Shown: positions 34,197 through 42,598 of the stretch, in pieces
Numbering within the stretch: position 1 is the stretch's first letter
Layout: the number at the start of each line of letters is the position of its first letter
NCBI GenBank assembly: GCA_045539475.1
Contig: JAZQFJ010000010.1
Location: 62,001-126,000, forward strand
Length of the DNA: 64,000 nt
Direction of reading: 5' to 3'
DNA from: SIG480 sp045539475
GTDB taxonomy: Bacteria; Bacillota; Clostridia; Oscillospirales; JAAYXM01
Position numbers and translations under genes: made by a program
Notes under the pieces: model-generated
Databases searched by the model: none
Told to the model about the DNA's origin: nothing
Seen by the model: only the letters and a program-made list of their open reading frames with translations

Positions 34197-34225
34197 TGGA
34201 AATTTTTTTCTTTTTATGTTATACT
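34197..34225 (+). promoter_or_regulatory. Candidate promoter of ppdK
   Basis: TGGAAA (34197-34202), 17-bp spacer, TATACT (34220-34225), directly after the preceding terminator. A second TATACT lies at 34234-34239. The 5' leader would be under 30 nt. Confidence 0.45.
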
Positions 34226-34258
34226 ATATTTTGTATACTGAAGAAAGGAATGATGGTA

Positions 34259-36886
34259 ATGGGAACTAAGTATGTATATCTGTTCTCAGAGGGTAACGGA
34301 AGTATGCGTGAGCTTCTCGGCGGTAAGGGTGCAAACCTTGCTGAAATGACAAGTCTTGGCATGCCTGTTCCCCAGGGCTTCACAGTAACAACAGAAGCCT
34401 GCACACGCTACTACGATGATGGAGAAATGATTGCTCCGGAGATCGAAAACGAAATTTTTGACTACATTGAAAAGCTGGAGGAAATTTGCGGAAAGAAATT
34501 CGGTGATAACGAAAATCCGCTTTTAGTTTCCGTACGTTCCGGAGCTCGTGCCTCGATGCCCGGTATGATGGACACAATCCTCAACCTTGGTCTCAACGAT
34601 GACGTTGTTGAGGTTATGGCAAAGAAATCCGGTAATGCAAGATGGGCATGGGATTGCTACAGAAGATTCATCCAAATGTATTCCGATGTTGTTATGGAGG
34701 TCGGAAAGAAGTACTTTGAGCAGCTTATCGACAAAATGAAGGAAGAAAAAGGCGTCACGAGTGACGTTGACCTCACAGCAGAAGATCTCAAAGAGCTTGC
34801 CACACAGTTCAAAGCTGAATACAAATCCAAAATCGGTGCTGACTTCCCGTCTGATCCAAAAGAGCAGCTCATCGGTGCTGTAAAGGCCGTTTTCCGTTCA
34901 TGGAACAATCCGCGCGCAAATGTCTACCGTCGCGATAATGATATCCCCTACTCATGGGGTACAGCTGTCAACGTTCAGATGATGGCATTTGGTAATATGG
35001 GCGATAACTGCGGTACAGGTGTTGCGTTTACCCGTGATCCTGCGACAGGTGAGAAGAAGCTTATGGGTGAGTTCCTTGTAAATGCACAGGGAGAGGACGT
35101 TGTTGCAGGCGTTCGCACACCTATGAAGATTGATGAAATGGAGCAGAAGTTCCCTGCTGCATTTGCAGAGTTTAAAGCAGTTTGCGAAAGGCTTGAAAAT
35201 CATTATCACGATATGCAGGATATGGAGTTCACAGTTGAGAACGAAAAGCTCTATATGCTTCAGACACGTAACGGAAAGAGAACTGCTCAGGCTGCTCTTA
35301 AGATTGCATGCGATCTCGTTGACGAAGGCATGAAGACAGAGCAGGAAGCTGTTCTTATGATTGACCCGAGAAACCTTGATACCCTTCTCCATCCGCAGTT
35401 TGACGCAAAAGCGCTCAAAGCTGCTACACCTATAGGTAAGGGTCTCGGTGCTTCTCCCGGTGCTGCTTGCGGTAAGATTGTCTTCACTGCTGACGATGCA
35501 GAGGCATGGAAGGCACGCGGAGAGAAGGTTGTTCTTGTCCGTCTTGAAACTTCTCCTGAAGATATTACCGGTATGAAGGCAGCTCAGGGTATCCTCACCG
35601 TCCGTGGCGGTATGACCTCTCACGCAGCCGTTGTTGCTCGCGGCATGGGCACCTGCTGCGTTTCCGGTTGCGGAGATATTAAGATGGATGAAGAGAACAA
35701 AAAATTTGAGCTTGCAGGCAAAACATTCACCGAAGGTGATTTCATTTCAATTGACGGTTCTACCGGTAATATTTACGATGGTATCATTCCGACCGTAGAT
35801 GCTTCCATCGCAGGTGAATTCGGTCGTATTATGGCATGGGCTGACAAATACAGAAGACTTAAGGTTCGCACAAATGCTGACACACCTCGTGATGCTAAAA
35901 AGGCCCGCGAGCTTGGTGCTGAGGGCATCGGTCTCTGCCGTACCGAGCATATGTTCTTTGAGCCGGAGAGAATCGGTGCATTCCGTGAGATGATCTGCTC
36001 TGAAACTGTTGAAGAAAGAGAAGCAGCTCTCGCTAAGATTCTTCCGATGCAGCAGGCTGACTTTGAGGCTCTCTTCGAGGCTCTCGAAGGAACACCTGTT
36101 TGCATTCGTTTCCTTGATCCCCCGCTCCACGAGTTCGTACCGACCGAAGAAGAAGATATTGCAGCTCTTGCAAAAGCGCAGGGCAAAGACATTTCAACCA
36201 TCAAGGAAATTATTGAATCTCTCCACGAGTTCAACCCGATGATGGGTCACCGCGGTTGCCGTCTTGCAGTTACCTATCCTGAAATTGCAAAGATGCAGAC
36301 TGCTGCAGTTATCCGTGCGGCAATCAACGTTCAGAAGAAGCATGCTGACTGGAACGTTAAGCCGGAAATTATGATTCCGCTTGTCGGAGAGCTTAAGGAG
36401 CTTAAGTACGTCAAGAACTTCGTCGTCGAAGTTGCAGATGCTGAAATCGCAGCAGCCGGTGCTGATCTTAAGTATGAGGTTGGTACAATGATCGAGATTC
36501 CGCGTGCAGCTCTTACTGCTGACGATATTGCAAAAGAAGCTGACTTCTTCTGCTTCGGCACAAACGACCTCACTCAGATGACATACGGCTTCTCACGTGA
36601 CGATGCGGGCAAGTTCCTCTCTGCATACTACGATGCAAAGATTTTCGAAAACGATCCGTTTGCAAAGCTCGATCAGACAGGTGTTGGTAAGCTTATGGAA
36701 ACAGCTATAAAGCTCGCAAAGCCGGTTAATGCAGATCTCCACCTCGGTATTTGCGGCGAGCACGGCGGAGACCCGACATCTGTCGAGTTCTGCCATGCGA
36801 TCGGTCTTGATTACGTTTCCTGCTCACCGTTCCGCGTTCCGATTGCACGCCTTGCTGCTGCGCAGGCTGCAATTAAGGAAATGTAA
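34259..36886 (+). CDS. ppdK: Pyruvate, phosphate dikinase
   Basis: Interconverts pyruvate, ATP and phosphate with phosphoenolpyruvate, AMP and pyrophosphate; in anaerobes it serves glycolysis or gluconeogenesis. The ATP-grasp domain opens with GGKGANLAEM, the phosphohistidine domain has GGMTSHAAVVARGMGTCC, and the PEP-binding barrel ends with GICGEHGGDP and the catalytic Cys in VSCSPFR. ATG 34259 gives 875 residues, the standard length. Codon use is sharply biased (CTC, GAC, CGT, AAG) and richer in GC than the neighbours, the mark of a very highly expressed gene. It has its own terminators. Confidence 0.97.
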   Translation: MGTKYVYLFSEGNGSMRELLGGKGANLAEMTSLGMPVPQGFTVTTEACTRYYDDGEMIAPEIENEIFDYIEKLEEICGKKFGDNENPLLVSVRSGARASMPGMMDTILNLGLNDDVVEVMAKKSGNARWAWDCYRRFIQMYSDVVMEVGKKYFEQLIDKMKEEKGVTSDVDLTAEDLKELATQFKAEYKSKIGADFPSDPKEQLIGAVKAVFRSWNNPRANVYRRDNDIPYSWGTAVNVQMMAFGNMGDNCGTGVAFTRDPATGEKKLMGEFLVNAQGEDVVAGVRTPMKIDEMEQKFPAAFAEFKAVCERLENHYHDMQDMEFTVENEKLYMLQTRNGKRTAQAALKIACDLVDEGMKTEQEAVLMIDPRNLDTLLHPQFDAKALKAATPIGKGLGASPGAACGKIVFTADDAEAWKARGEKVVLVRLETSPEDITGMKAAQGILTVRGGMTSHAAVVARGMGTCCVSGCGDIKMDEENKKFELAGKTFTEGDFISIDGSTGNIYDGIIPTVDASIAGEFGRIMAWADKYRRLKVRTNADTPRDAKKARELGAEGIGLCRTEHMFFEPERIGAFREMICSETVEEREAALAKILPMQQADFEALFEALEGTPVCIRFLDPPLHEFVPTEEEDIAALAKAQGKDISTIKEIIESLHEFNPMMGHRGCRLAVTYPEIAKMQTAAVIRAAINVQKKHADWNVKPEIMIPLVGELKELKYVKNFVVEVADAEIAAAGADLKYEVGTMIEIPRAALTADDIAKEADFFCFGTNDLTQMTYGFSRDDAGKFLSAYYDAKIFENDPFAKLDQTGVGKLMETAIKLAKPVNADLHLGICGEHGGDPTSVEFCHAIGLDYVSCSPFRVPIARLAAAQAAIKEM

Positions 36887-36909
36887 TTATAATTAGGCGT
36901 AATTGAACG

Positions 36910-36948
36910 AAAAAGACCTTGTTGGATTCATCCAATAAGGTCTTTTTT
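36910..36948. terminator. Bidirectional terminator between ppdK and the MATE gene
   Basis: A 17-bp stem (core AAGACCTTGTTGGA / TCCAATAAGGTCTT with one G-U pair) and a TTCA tetraloop, with T6 on the + strand and T5 on the - strand. It ends both converging genes. Confidence 0.9.
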
Positions 36949-36969
36949 CTGACTATATTATAATGGTTT

Positions 36970-38325
36970 TTAATTTTTACAAGCAATCTGCTTTTGTAAC
37001 TTAGAAATCGCCGGAAAATACGCAAAAAGCTGAGTTATGATTGACAGTATCCACCCTATCGGCCATATGAGATAGAGGAAGGTGAGAGTCGGACATAGCG
37101 GAAATACAAAGTAAACCCACGGAAATCTTATAAGACACATAAATACAAGTGTCGAAATTGTCGGTATAATAGGCTTTCCGAGTCCTTTTAATATGCCGCC
37201 CATTACTTCGTTTATACCACAGATAAAATACGTACTTGAAATTATTATCATTTTTTGCCTTGAGTATGCTATTACTTCAGGGTTAGAGCTCATGATTGAG
37301 GAAAGCTCTCCAGAGAAGATAGCTGAAAGTGAGCCTAAGCTTGCACCAAATGCTACTGTAATTAAAATAGCACGTAAAATAATCTTCTTAACGCGCTTTA
37401 TATTCCCTGCTCCGGCATTCTGTGCAATATACGGCATTACCGCAAGCGACGGAGCAACGGAAACCTGGTAAAGGATTCCATCAAACTGGTTTGCAATTGA
37501 AAGTCCCGTAGAAGCGTTCGCCCCAAAACCGTTTACTGCCGTGACGATTACTACATTTGCAAACGAATATAGCGCATGCTGAATACCGGTAGGAATCCCT
37601 AAAAAGAGCATTTCTTTTAGTTCTTTTCCGTAAAACCTCATTCTTTTAAAGTCAAGATGAATTATATCATCATTCCTTAATATGGTTATGAACGCCAACG
37701 CACTTGCAACAAGCTGTGAAATTATAGTAGCTATTGCAACGCCTTCGACCGTCATATCCGTAAACATAAGGAAAAGTATCGTAAAAACAACCTTTAAAAA
37801 ACCGGCAAGAATTATAAAAATCATCGGTTTTTTTGTATCTCCGATCGCCCTCAGAATAGACGCACAGAAGTTATAAAACATAAGTATCGGAACGCCTAAA
37901 AAATATATTCTGAAATAGCTCGTTGCTTTCGGAAGAAGACTTTCAGGGCAATTTGTCATCTTAAGGAAACTTTCCGCAAATGTAACACCAATAATCATAA
38001 GGAGCAGCCCACCTACAATCGCCGTTAGAATTGCGGTCATTGCAGCTTTGTTTGTATCTTCTTTATCCCCTTGCCCGATTCGTTTTGCGACAACAACATT
38101 CGCGCCCGAGGCAACGCCCACAAGTAAGCTTGTTACAAGTGTTATGAGAGTTCCGCAGACACCTATGGCTCCAACCGATGAATCGGACGAAAAATGCTTG
38201 AGAGCAGTCATATCAATAATTGTAAATATCGATTGCATAACATTCATTATCATAATCGGAACCGACATCGAAAGAAGCCCTTTTGTGATTGAACCGGAAA
38301 GCATATCAACATTTTTCATTTTCAT
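36970..38325 (-). CDS. MATE-family multidrug/metabolite exporter
   Basis: A 451-residue protein with about 12 membrane segments in two homologous halves. The N-terminal LLSMSVPIMIMNVMQSIFTIIDM and the SGANVVVAKRIGQGD loop are typical of MATE (DinF/NorM-like) cation-coupled exporters. The substrate is unknown. The ATG chosen has GAGG seven bases upstream. A divergent AraC-type gene starts 135 bp away and may regulate it. Confidence 0.9.
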   Translation of the reverse strand: MKMKNVDMLSGSITKGLLSMSVPIMIMNVMQSIFTIIDMTALKHFSSDSSVGAIGVCGTLITLVTSLLVGVASGANVVVAKRIGQGDKEDTNKAAMTAILTAIVGGLLLMIIGVTFAESFLKMTNCPESLLPKATSYFRIYFLGVPILMFYNFCASILRAIGDTKKPMIFIILAGFLKVVFTILFLMFTDMTVEGVAIATIISQLVASALAFITILRNDDIIHLDFKRMRFYGKELKEMLFLGIPTGIQHALYSFANVVIVTAVNGFGANASTGLSIANQFDGILYQVSVAPSLAVMPYIAQNAGAGNIKRVKKIILRAILITVAFGASLGSLSAIFSGELSSIMSSNPEVIAYSRQKMIIISSTYFICGINEVMGGILKGLGKPIIPTISTLVFMCLIRFPWVYFVFPLCPTLTFLYLIWPIGWILSIITQLFAYFPAISKLQKQIACKN

Positions 38326-38414
38326 ATATTTTCGCCTCACATTTTTTCTTTTCTAAAACCTATAATATAATATCACCTCACAACTTTTTTCGTTATGCTT
38401 TTTTATAAATAAAC

Positions 38415-38443
38415 TTGTACAAAACATAGATTTGTTGTATAAT
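38415..38443 (+). promoter_or_regulatory. Promoter of the AraC-type gene at 38461
   Basis: TTGTAC (38415-38420), 17-bp spacer, TATAAT (38438-38443). The transcript would start about 10 bases before the ATG, leaving a very short leader with a GGTGAT ribosome binding site. Confidence 0.7.
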
Positions 38444-38460
38444 AGTCTCGGTGATGTAAT

Positions 38461-39174
38461 ATGAAGACCACAGTTGGATATGTAACCCTTTCTTGCGCCG
38501 AACACAAGCATAATTGTTATGAAATCATTTTCTACCGCAAAGGAACCGGCAGATTTCATTTTTCAAAAGAAAGCCTGCCCATTTCTCCCCGAAAATTCAT
38601 CATTGTTCCTCCGGATACCGTGCATGCTTCAAAATATGAAGAAGAGGCTGAAACAATTTTTATAAAAGGTGCCTTCAATCATATATTCTCTTTTACATCC
38701 CCAACCGTTGTTATGGATAATGAAGACAAAACCGGCGAATTTCTTGTGAAATTGATATTTGAAAACAAATTTTCAAATCCGGAATATCTTTCTTCGCTTT
38801 CAAATGCCCTTGCGCATTTCCTGCTTCAAAATATACAAACCGAAAAAAGCATCAGCATGGTGCTTCAAGATATCGTAACCAAAATTTCGGATAACTTTTT
38901 CGATTCAGGTATCAACATCGGTGAAATTTTAAAGAAGAGCGGGTACGCAGAGGATTACATTCGCGCGCAATTTAAAATTTTTACAGGAAAAACCCCTATC
39001 GGGTTTTTAACAGAAATGAGAATCAACCATGCATGCTATCTTATCGACATATATAAAGATTCTCTTTCACTAACAGAAATCGCCGAAAAATGCGGATATA
39101 CAGACTATGTATATTTTTCAAGAAAATTCAAACAAATAACAGGAGTTTCCCCGAAAAACTATATGAAAGTTTAA
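38461..39174 (+). CDS. AraC-family transcriptional regulator
   Basis: A 237-residue regulator with an N-terminal cupin-like sensor (HNCYEIIFYRKGTG, then PPDTVH) and two C-terminal helix-turn-helix motifs, the second recognisable by LSLTEIAEKCGYTDYVYFSRKFKQ and the closing GVSPKNY. The ligand is unknown. It lies between a divergent MATE exporter and a downstream alcohol dehydrogenase gene, either of which could be its target. Confidence 0.9.
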   Translation: MKTTVGYVTLSCAEHKHNCYEIIFYRKGTGRFHFSKESLPISPRKFIIVPPDTVHASKYEEEAETIFIKGAFNHIFSFTSPTVVMDNEDKTGEFLVKLIFENKFSNPEYLSSLSNALAHFLLQNIQTEKSISMVLQDIVTKISDNFFDSGINIGEILKKSGYAEDYIRAQFKIFTGKTPIGFLTEMRINHACYLIDIYKDSLSLTEIAEKCGYTDYVYFSRKFKQITGVSPKNYMKV

Positions 39175-39201
39175 AAAAAGCAGCATAATTAAACTGCTAT
39201 C

Positions 39202-39218
39202 GGCAAAACTCTTTTGCC
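39202..39218 (+). promoter_or_regulatory. Short inverted repeat upstream of the alcohol dehydrogenase gene
   Basis: GGCAAAA / TTTTGCC with a 3-base spacer, 28 bases after the AraC stop and about 80 bases before the dehydrogenase start. No T tract follows, so it is more likely an operator than a terminator. No convincing promoter was found in the rest of the 124-bp gap. Confidence 0.3.
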
Positions 39219-39298
39219 ATAAGGTTTCTCACATCAATGAATACGTTTACAAGTATTGCATACAATAATTTAAACTATAAAAGGATTTGGTGGTTTAG

Positions 39299-40354
39299 AT
39301 GAAAGGATATGCAATGCTTGGCATCGGCAAAACCGGTTGGATAGAAAAGGAGCGTCCGGCTTGTGGCCCACTTGATGCTATTCTTAGACCTATCGCAATC
39401 GCTCCGTGCACTTCTGATGTTCATACCGTATGGGCAGGTGCATTAGGCGAAAGAAAAGATATGATTCTCGGACACGAATCAATCGGCGAAGTTGTAGAGG
39501 TTGGAGAGCTTGTTCGGGACTTTAAGCCCGGTGACAAAGTTATCGTCCCGGCAATTACGCCGGACTGGAACACAACAGAAGCTCAAAACGGATACTCAAT
39601 GCATTCAGGCGGGATGCTTGCAGGATGGAAGTTCTCAAATTTTAAAGACGGTGTTTTTGCTGAATTCTACCACGTCAACGACGCAGACGGAAACCTTGCC
39701 CTCTTACCTGCTGATATGGATTTGCGTGCCGCATGTATGCTTTGCGACATGATCCCCACAGGATTACACGGAGTTGAACTTGCTGACGTTCAATTCGGTG
39801 ACGAAGTAGTGGTTATAGGTATAGGTCCTGTCGGACTTATGTCGGTTGCCGGTGCGGCAATAAGAGGTGCGTCAAATATTTATGCAGTCGGCTCCCGCCC
39901 CAATTGTGTTGAACTTGCAAAAGAATACGGTGCAACAGAAATTATAAATTATCGCAACGGTGCAATAGATGAGCAAATTCTCAAGCTGACAGACAGACGC
40001 GGAGTTGACAAGGTAATAATTGCCGGCGGAGATAATTCCACATTTGCAGAAGCGGTAAGAATGCTGAAACCCGGAGGAAAAATCGGTAACGTCAACTACC
40101 TCGGTGAAGGAGAAAGCATCGCTATCCCGCGTGTTGATTGGGGGGTCGGTATGGGGCACAAATCCATAAACGGCGGTTTAATGCCGGGAGGAAGGCTTCG
40201 TATGGAAAAACTGGCATCTCTTATTACAACAGGCCGACTTCATCCGGAAAAGCTGGTTACGCACGAATTCCACGGACTTGAAGGAGTGGAGCAAGCGCTT
40301 ATGCTGATGAAAGAAAAACCGAAAGACTTGATTAAGCCCATCGTATTGTTGTAA
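39299..40354 (+). CDS. NADP-dependent secondary alcohol dehydrogenase
   Basis: A zinc alcohol dehydrogenase of the same 351-residue length as the isopropanol dehydrogenases of Clostridium beijerinckii and Thermoanaerobacter brockii, and alike throughout. The catalytic zinc ligands Cys37 (APCTSD), His59 and Glu60 (LGHES) and Asp150 (CDM) line up. GIGPVG is the Rossmann loop. GSRP and the Tyr in NYRNG are the residues that bind the NADP phosphate in those enzymes. It should reduce ketones such as acetone or oxidise secondary alcohols; the natural substrate here is not known. Confidence 0.93.
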   Translation: MKGYAMLGIGKTGWIEKERPACGPLDAILRPIAIAPCTSDVHTVWAGALGERKDMILGHESIGEVVEVGELVRDFKPGDKVIVPAITPDWNTTEAQNGYSMHSGGMLAGWKFSNFKDGVFAEFYHVNDADGNLALLPADMDLRAACMLCDMIPTGLHGVELADVQFGDEVVVIGIGPVGLMSVAGAAIRGASNIYAVGSRPNCVELAKEYGATEIINYRNGAIDEQILKLTDRRGVDKVIIAGGDNSTFAEAVRMLKPGGKIGNVNYLGEGESIAIPRVDWGVGMGHKSINGGLMPGGRLRMEKLASLITTGRLHPEKLVTHEFHGLEGVEQALMLMKEKPKDLIKPIVLL

Positions 40355-40392
40355 TTTGTGTTTTTCTTACTATACATTTTTGTAATTGACAT

Positions 40393-40433
40393 AAAAAACG
40401 CTTATCCAAGTTTAATCGGATAAGCGTTTTTTT
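40393..40433. terminator. Bidirectional terminator between the dehydrogenase and yjbQ genes
   Basis: Stem of about 15 bp (core AACGCTTATCC / GGATAAGCGTT), 10-nt loop, T7 on the + strand and T6 on the - strand. Confidence 0.9.
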
Positions 40434-40446
40434 GAAATTTTCTTAA

Positions 40447-41067
40447 TTATCTCTTAAGCTGGAGATCGTAGTGGACATCATAAGCCTTTTCTTCGTCTGT
40501 ATACTTACGCAGAGTGTTAATTACTTCTCCGTTGTTCCACTTTCTGTCTTCAATATCATCAGTTGTTCCCATAACGGTAACATTAAGCTGTCTGCGGCGT
40601 GCACGAACATGATCCCAGTCAATGAAATAGATATGCGCAAATTCACCGCCGTCAAGAACACCGTCTTTAATTGTCATTGTTTCACTTCTGCCGAAGAAAA
40701 CTGAGCGGAGATGTCCGTCTGTATTCATAGATGTGAAATCGCCCGGCTCATTTACATATCTGCCAAACTGCGAATGAATCGGTCCCGGATGGCGATAGTC
40801 GCCTTCATCCGTGTAGTCCGGAATAAACTTGCGCATAATGTCAAGCAGGTCATGCTGCAAATACTCAAGATCAAACGAATCAATATCGTGTGAACATTCC
40901 TGAATCATAACCGAGCAGGTCGTGTGGTGTGATGCGATGCAGACTGTACCATTCTTTATTCCGGATGCCTTTACAATCTCGATAACTTCTTTTGAAACAT
41001 CATGAAATGTAGGTATCCACCCTCTCGACTGAAGCTCCAATTCCTTTTGAAAAACCTTAAATTCCAT
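40447..41067 (-). CDS. YjbQ/UPF0047-family protein, long form
   Basis: The core of this small-protein family is clear: SHHTTCSVMIQE and the later HLRSVFFG...DGVLDGGEFAHIYFIDWD. Members show weak thiamine phosphate synthase activity; the true role is unresolved. Typical members have 130-140 residues. This one has 206, through an enlarged central segment and a C-terminal extension of about 38 residues. ATG 41067 has AAGGAGG eight bases upstream. It is the last gene of an operon with two sugar-phosphate-isomerase-like genes. Confidence 0.85.
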   Translation of the reverse strand: MEFKVFQKELELQSRGWIPTFHDVSKEVIEIVKASGIKNGTVCIASHHTTCSVMIQECSHDIDSFDLEYLQHDLLDIMRKFIPDYTDEGDYRHPGPIHSQFGRYVNEPGDFTSMNTDGHLRSVFFGRSETMTIKDGVLDGGEFAHIYFIDWDHVRARRRQLNVTVMGTTDDIEDRKWNNGEVINTLRKYTDEEKAYDVHYDLQLKR

Positions 41068-41099
41068 TGTTATTTCCTCCTTATTTTTTGTGTTTATAT

Positions 41100-41798
41100 T
41101 TAACAATGTTTTTCATCCCAAGCCTTGCGACACGCCGCTATCATCTCTTCAACCATAGCCGGACGGTCTTTTGCTTTTGCAACACCGGATGATGAACCGG
41201 TTGCATCCGCACCTGCAGCAATTGTATTGTAAACATCCTCACCGCCTGCAATTCCCGCAGCAGTAAGAACAAGAATAGACGGATCAACTTTTTTTACGGA
41301 TTCAGTTGCTGCGCTGACGTATTCCGGACCGACACTTACGCCGGTTCCGATAAGCTCAGACGGCTCTGCTACGATAATATCCGGATGCAGCTGTGCAATC
41401 TTTGACGCGTCTGCCATAGAATCCGCACAAACGATTGTAGTTAAGCCAACGTCGTCAGCACGCTTTATCGTTTCCGCAAGAACATCAAACTCAAGCGGCT
41501 TTTCCACATGGTTGAGCATGACCCCCTCTGCTCCTGCTGCAACAAGTGATTCGGGGAGAATGTCAGCAAGACCTCTTCCGGGAAGAATGGGATCCATATG
41601 AGGAGCAAACACATGTATGTGTTTTGTAGCCTCCGAAACTCTTCTTATGTCAACAACCGGGCACGTAAAAATAATATCCACATTATATTTTTCCGATGCC
41701 TTATCTGCCGCTATTGCCAATTCTAAAATTTCGTCACCGAAAAGATAAGATTTCGGTCCGATTTCGAAGAATGGCGCTTTAATCTTACAATTTGCCAT
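41100..41798 (-). CDS. Triosephosphate-isomerase-family protein (archaeal-like type)
   Basis: A 232-residue TIM-barrel protein resembling the short archaeal-type triosephosphate isomerases and the erythrulose-phosphate isomerases. Candidate catalytic residues are Lys in GPKSYL, His in MLNHVEKP and Glu in VAEPSELIGTG; the phosphate-binding region is ATGSSSG. The normal glycolytic tpiA is expected elsewhere, so a different ketose or aldose phosphate substrate is likely. Its operon partners are a SIS isomerase and YjbQ. Confidence 0.78.
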   Translation of the reverse strand: MANCKIKAPFFEIGPKSYLFGDEILELAIAADKASEKYNVDIIFTCPVVDIRRVSEATKHIHVFAPHMDPILPGRGLADILPESLVAAGAEGVMLNHVEKPLEFDVLAETIKRADDVGLTTIVCADSMADASKIAQLHPDIIVAEPSELIGTGVSVGPEYVSAATESVKKVDPSILVLTAAGIAGGEDVYNTIAAGADATGSSSGVAKAKDRPAMVEEMIAACRKAWDEKHC

Positions 41799-41815
41799 TT
41801 TATATCATCCCTTCT

Positions 41816-42424
41816 TTATAATACACTTTTGTTATTCAATCTTTCTCCGACTGCCCCACCCGGATGGATGAGAGCAAACTGCTCCGCCTGATATCCGGTT
41901 TCTTCAATTATCGCCGCTTGCAGAGCATGAAAAATCATACACAGCGCTGTTGTTGAAGTTGTTCCCTGTGCATTCCATTTATCGGTTTCACGATTGACAT
42001 ACTGCTGCAGCACCACATCTGCCGCTGCAGCCAGTGGTGATTCCATATTTTCAGTAACAGTTATTATGTAAACACCTTTTGCTTTACATATGTCAACTAT
42101 TGGCAAAAGCTCTTTAGTTTTTCCGCCTCGCGACGCAAAAACCATAACATCGCCTTTTTGTAGAAAACCTGTTGCTCCATGAATCGCTTCAGCCGGAGAA
42201 ATGAATCTTGCAGGGCGTTCAATACAACACATCAAATGTGCAAAATGCTGACATATAATCCCCGAATGCCCGCTTCCGGCAGCTCCGATACGCGGTGCAC
42301 TACTTAAAAGCTCTACCGCTTTCCCAAAAGCCTTCTCATCGAAATACTCTTTCATTTTAGCAATACATTCCGATTCGATGTCGAACGCATTCAATGCTGC
42401 GTTCAATGCTACGTTACTAACCAT
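41816..42424 (-). CDS. SIS-domain sugar-phosphate isomerase
   Basis: A 202-residue single SIS domain protein with the sugar-phosphate-binding loop GAAGSGHSG and the Ser/Thr-rich FASRGGKT. The C-terminal IHPGGAVGERL resembles arabinose-5-phosphate isomerases (KdsD/GutQ) without their CBS domains; hexulose-phosphate isomerases are also related. The exact substrate cannot be told. It is the first gene of the operon and is divergent from the hexosaminidase gene. Confidence 0.82.
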   Translation of the reverse strand: MVSNVALNAALNAFDIESECIAKMKEYFDEKAFGKAVELLSSAPRIGAAGSGHSGIICQHFAHLMCCIERPARFISPAEAIHGATGFLQKGDVMVFASRGGKTKELLPIVDICKAKGVYIITVTENMESPLAAAADVVLQQYVNRETDKWNAQGTTSTTALCMIFHALQAAIIEETGYQAEQFALIHPGGAVGERLNNKSVL

Positions 42425-42474
42425 AAACCGTCGCCTTTCACTTTCGTTTGTGTTTCTTTTTTCTTTCGTTTTAT

Positions 42475-42503
42475 ATTATACATTACTTTCACTTATTCGT
42501 CAA
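42475..42503 (-). promoter_or_regulatory. Promoter of the SIS-TIM-yjbQ operon
   Basis: On the - strand: TTGACG (42498-42503), 17-bp spacer, TATAAT (42475-42480). Confidence 0.78.
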
Positions 42504-42545
42504 TAAAAAAGATGGTTTATTTTAAAAAAATTGCCTGAATTTGCA

Positions 42546-42574
42546 TTGACACATCTGCAAACGCTTGATATAAT
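42546..42574 (+). promoter_or_regulatory. Promoter of the GH20 gene
   Basis: TTGACA (42546-42551), 17-bp spacer, TATAAT (42569-42574): a full consensus promoter. Its -35 lies only 42 bp from the -35 of the divergent SIS operon, so one regulator could control both. Confidence 0.82.
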
Positions 42575-42598
42575 CTTTAAAAACAAGGAGGCAATGTT

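Noticed and set aside
34952..35623. A 223-codon open frame on the - strand inside ppdK
   Set aside because: It is antisense to a clear ppdK reading frame and arises from the strong third-position bias; it has no SD and no recognisable domain.
35773..36234. Further antisense frames of 127-153 codons in ppdK
   Set aside because: They overlap each other and the ppdK frame; again an effect of codon bias.
39179..39199. AGCAG / CTGCT stem followed on the - strand by T7 as an antisense terminator
   Set aside because: The stem has only 5 bp and no - strand transcript is known to reach it; not strong enough to list.
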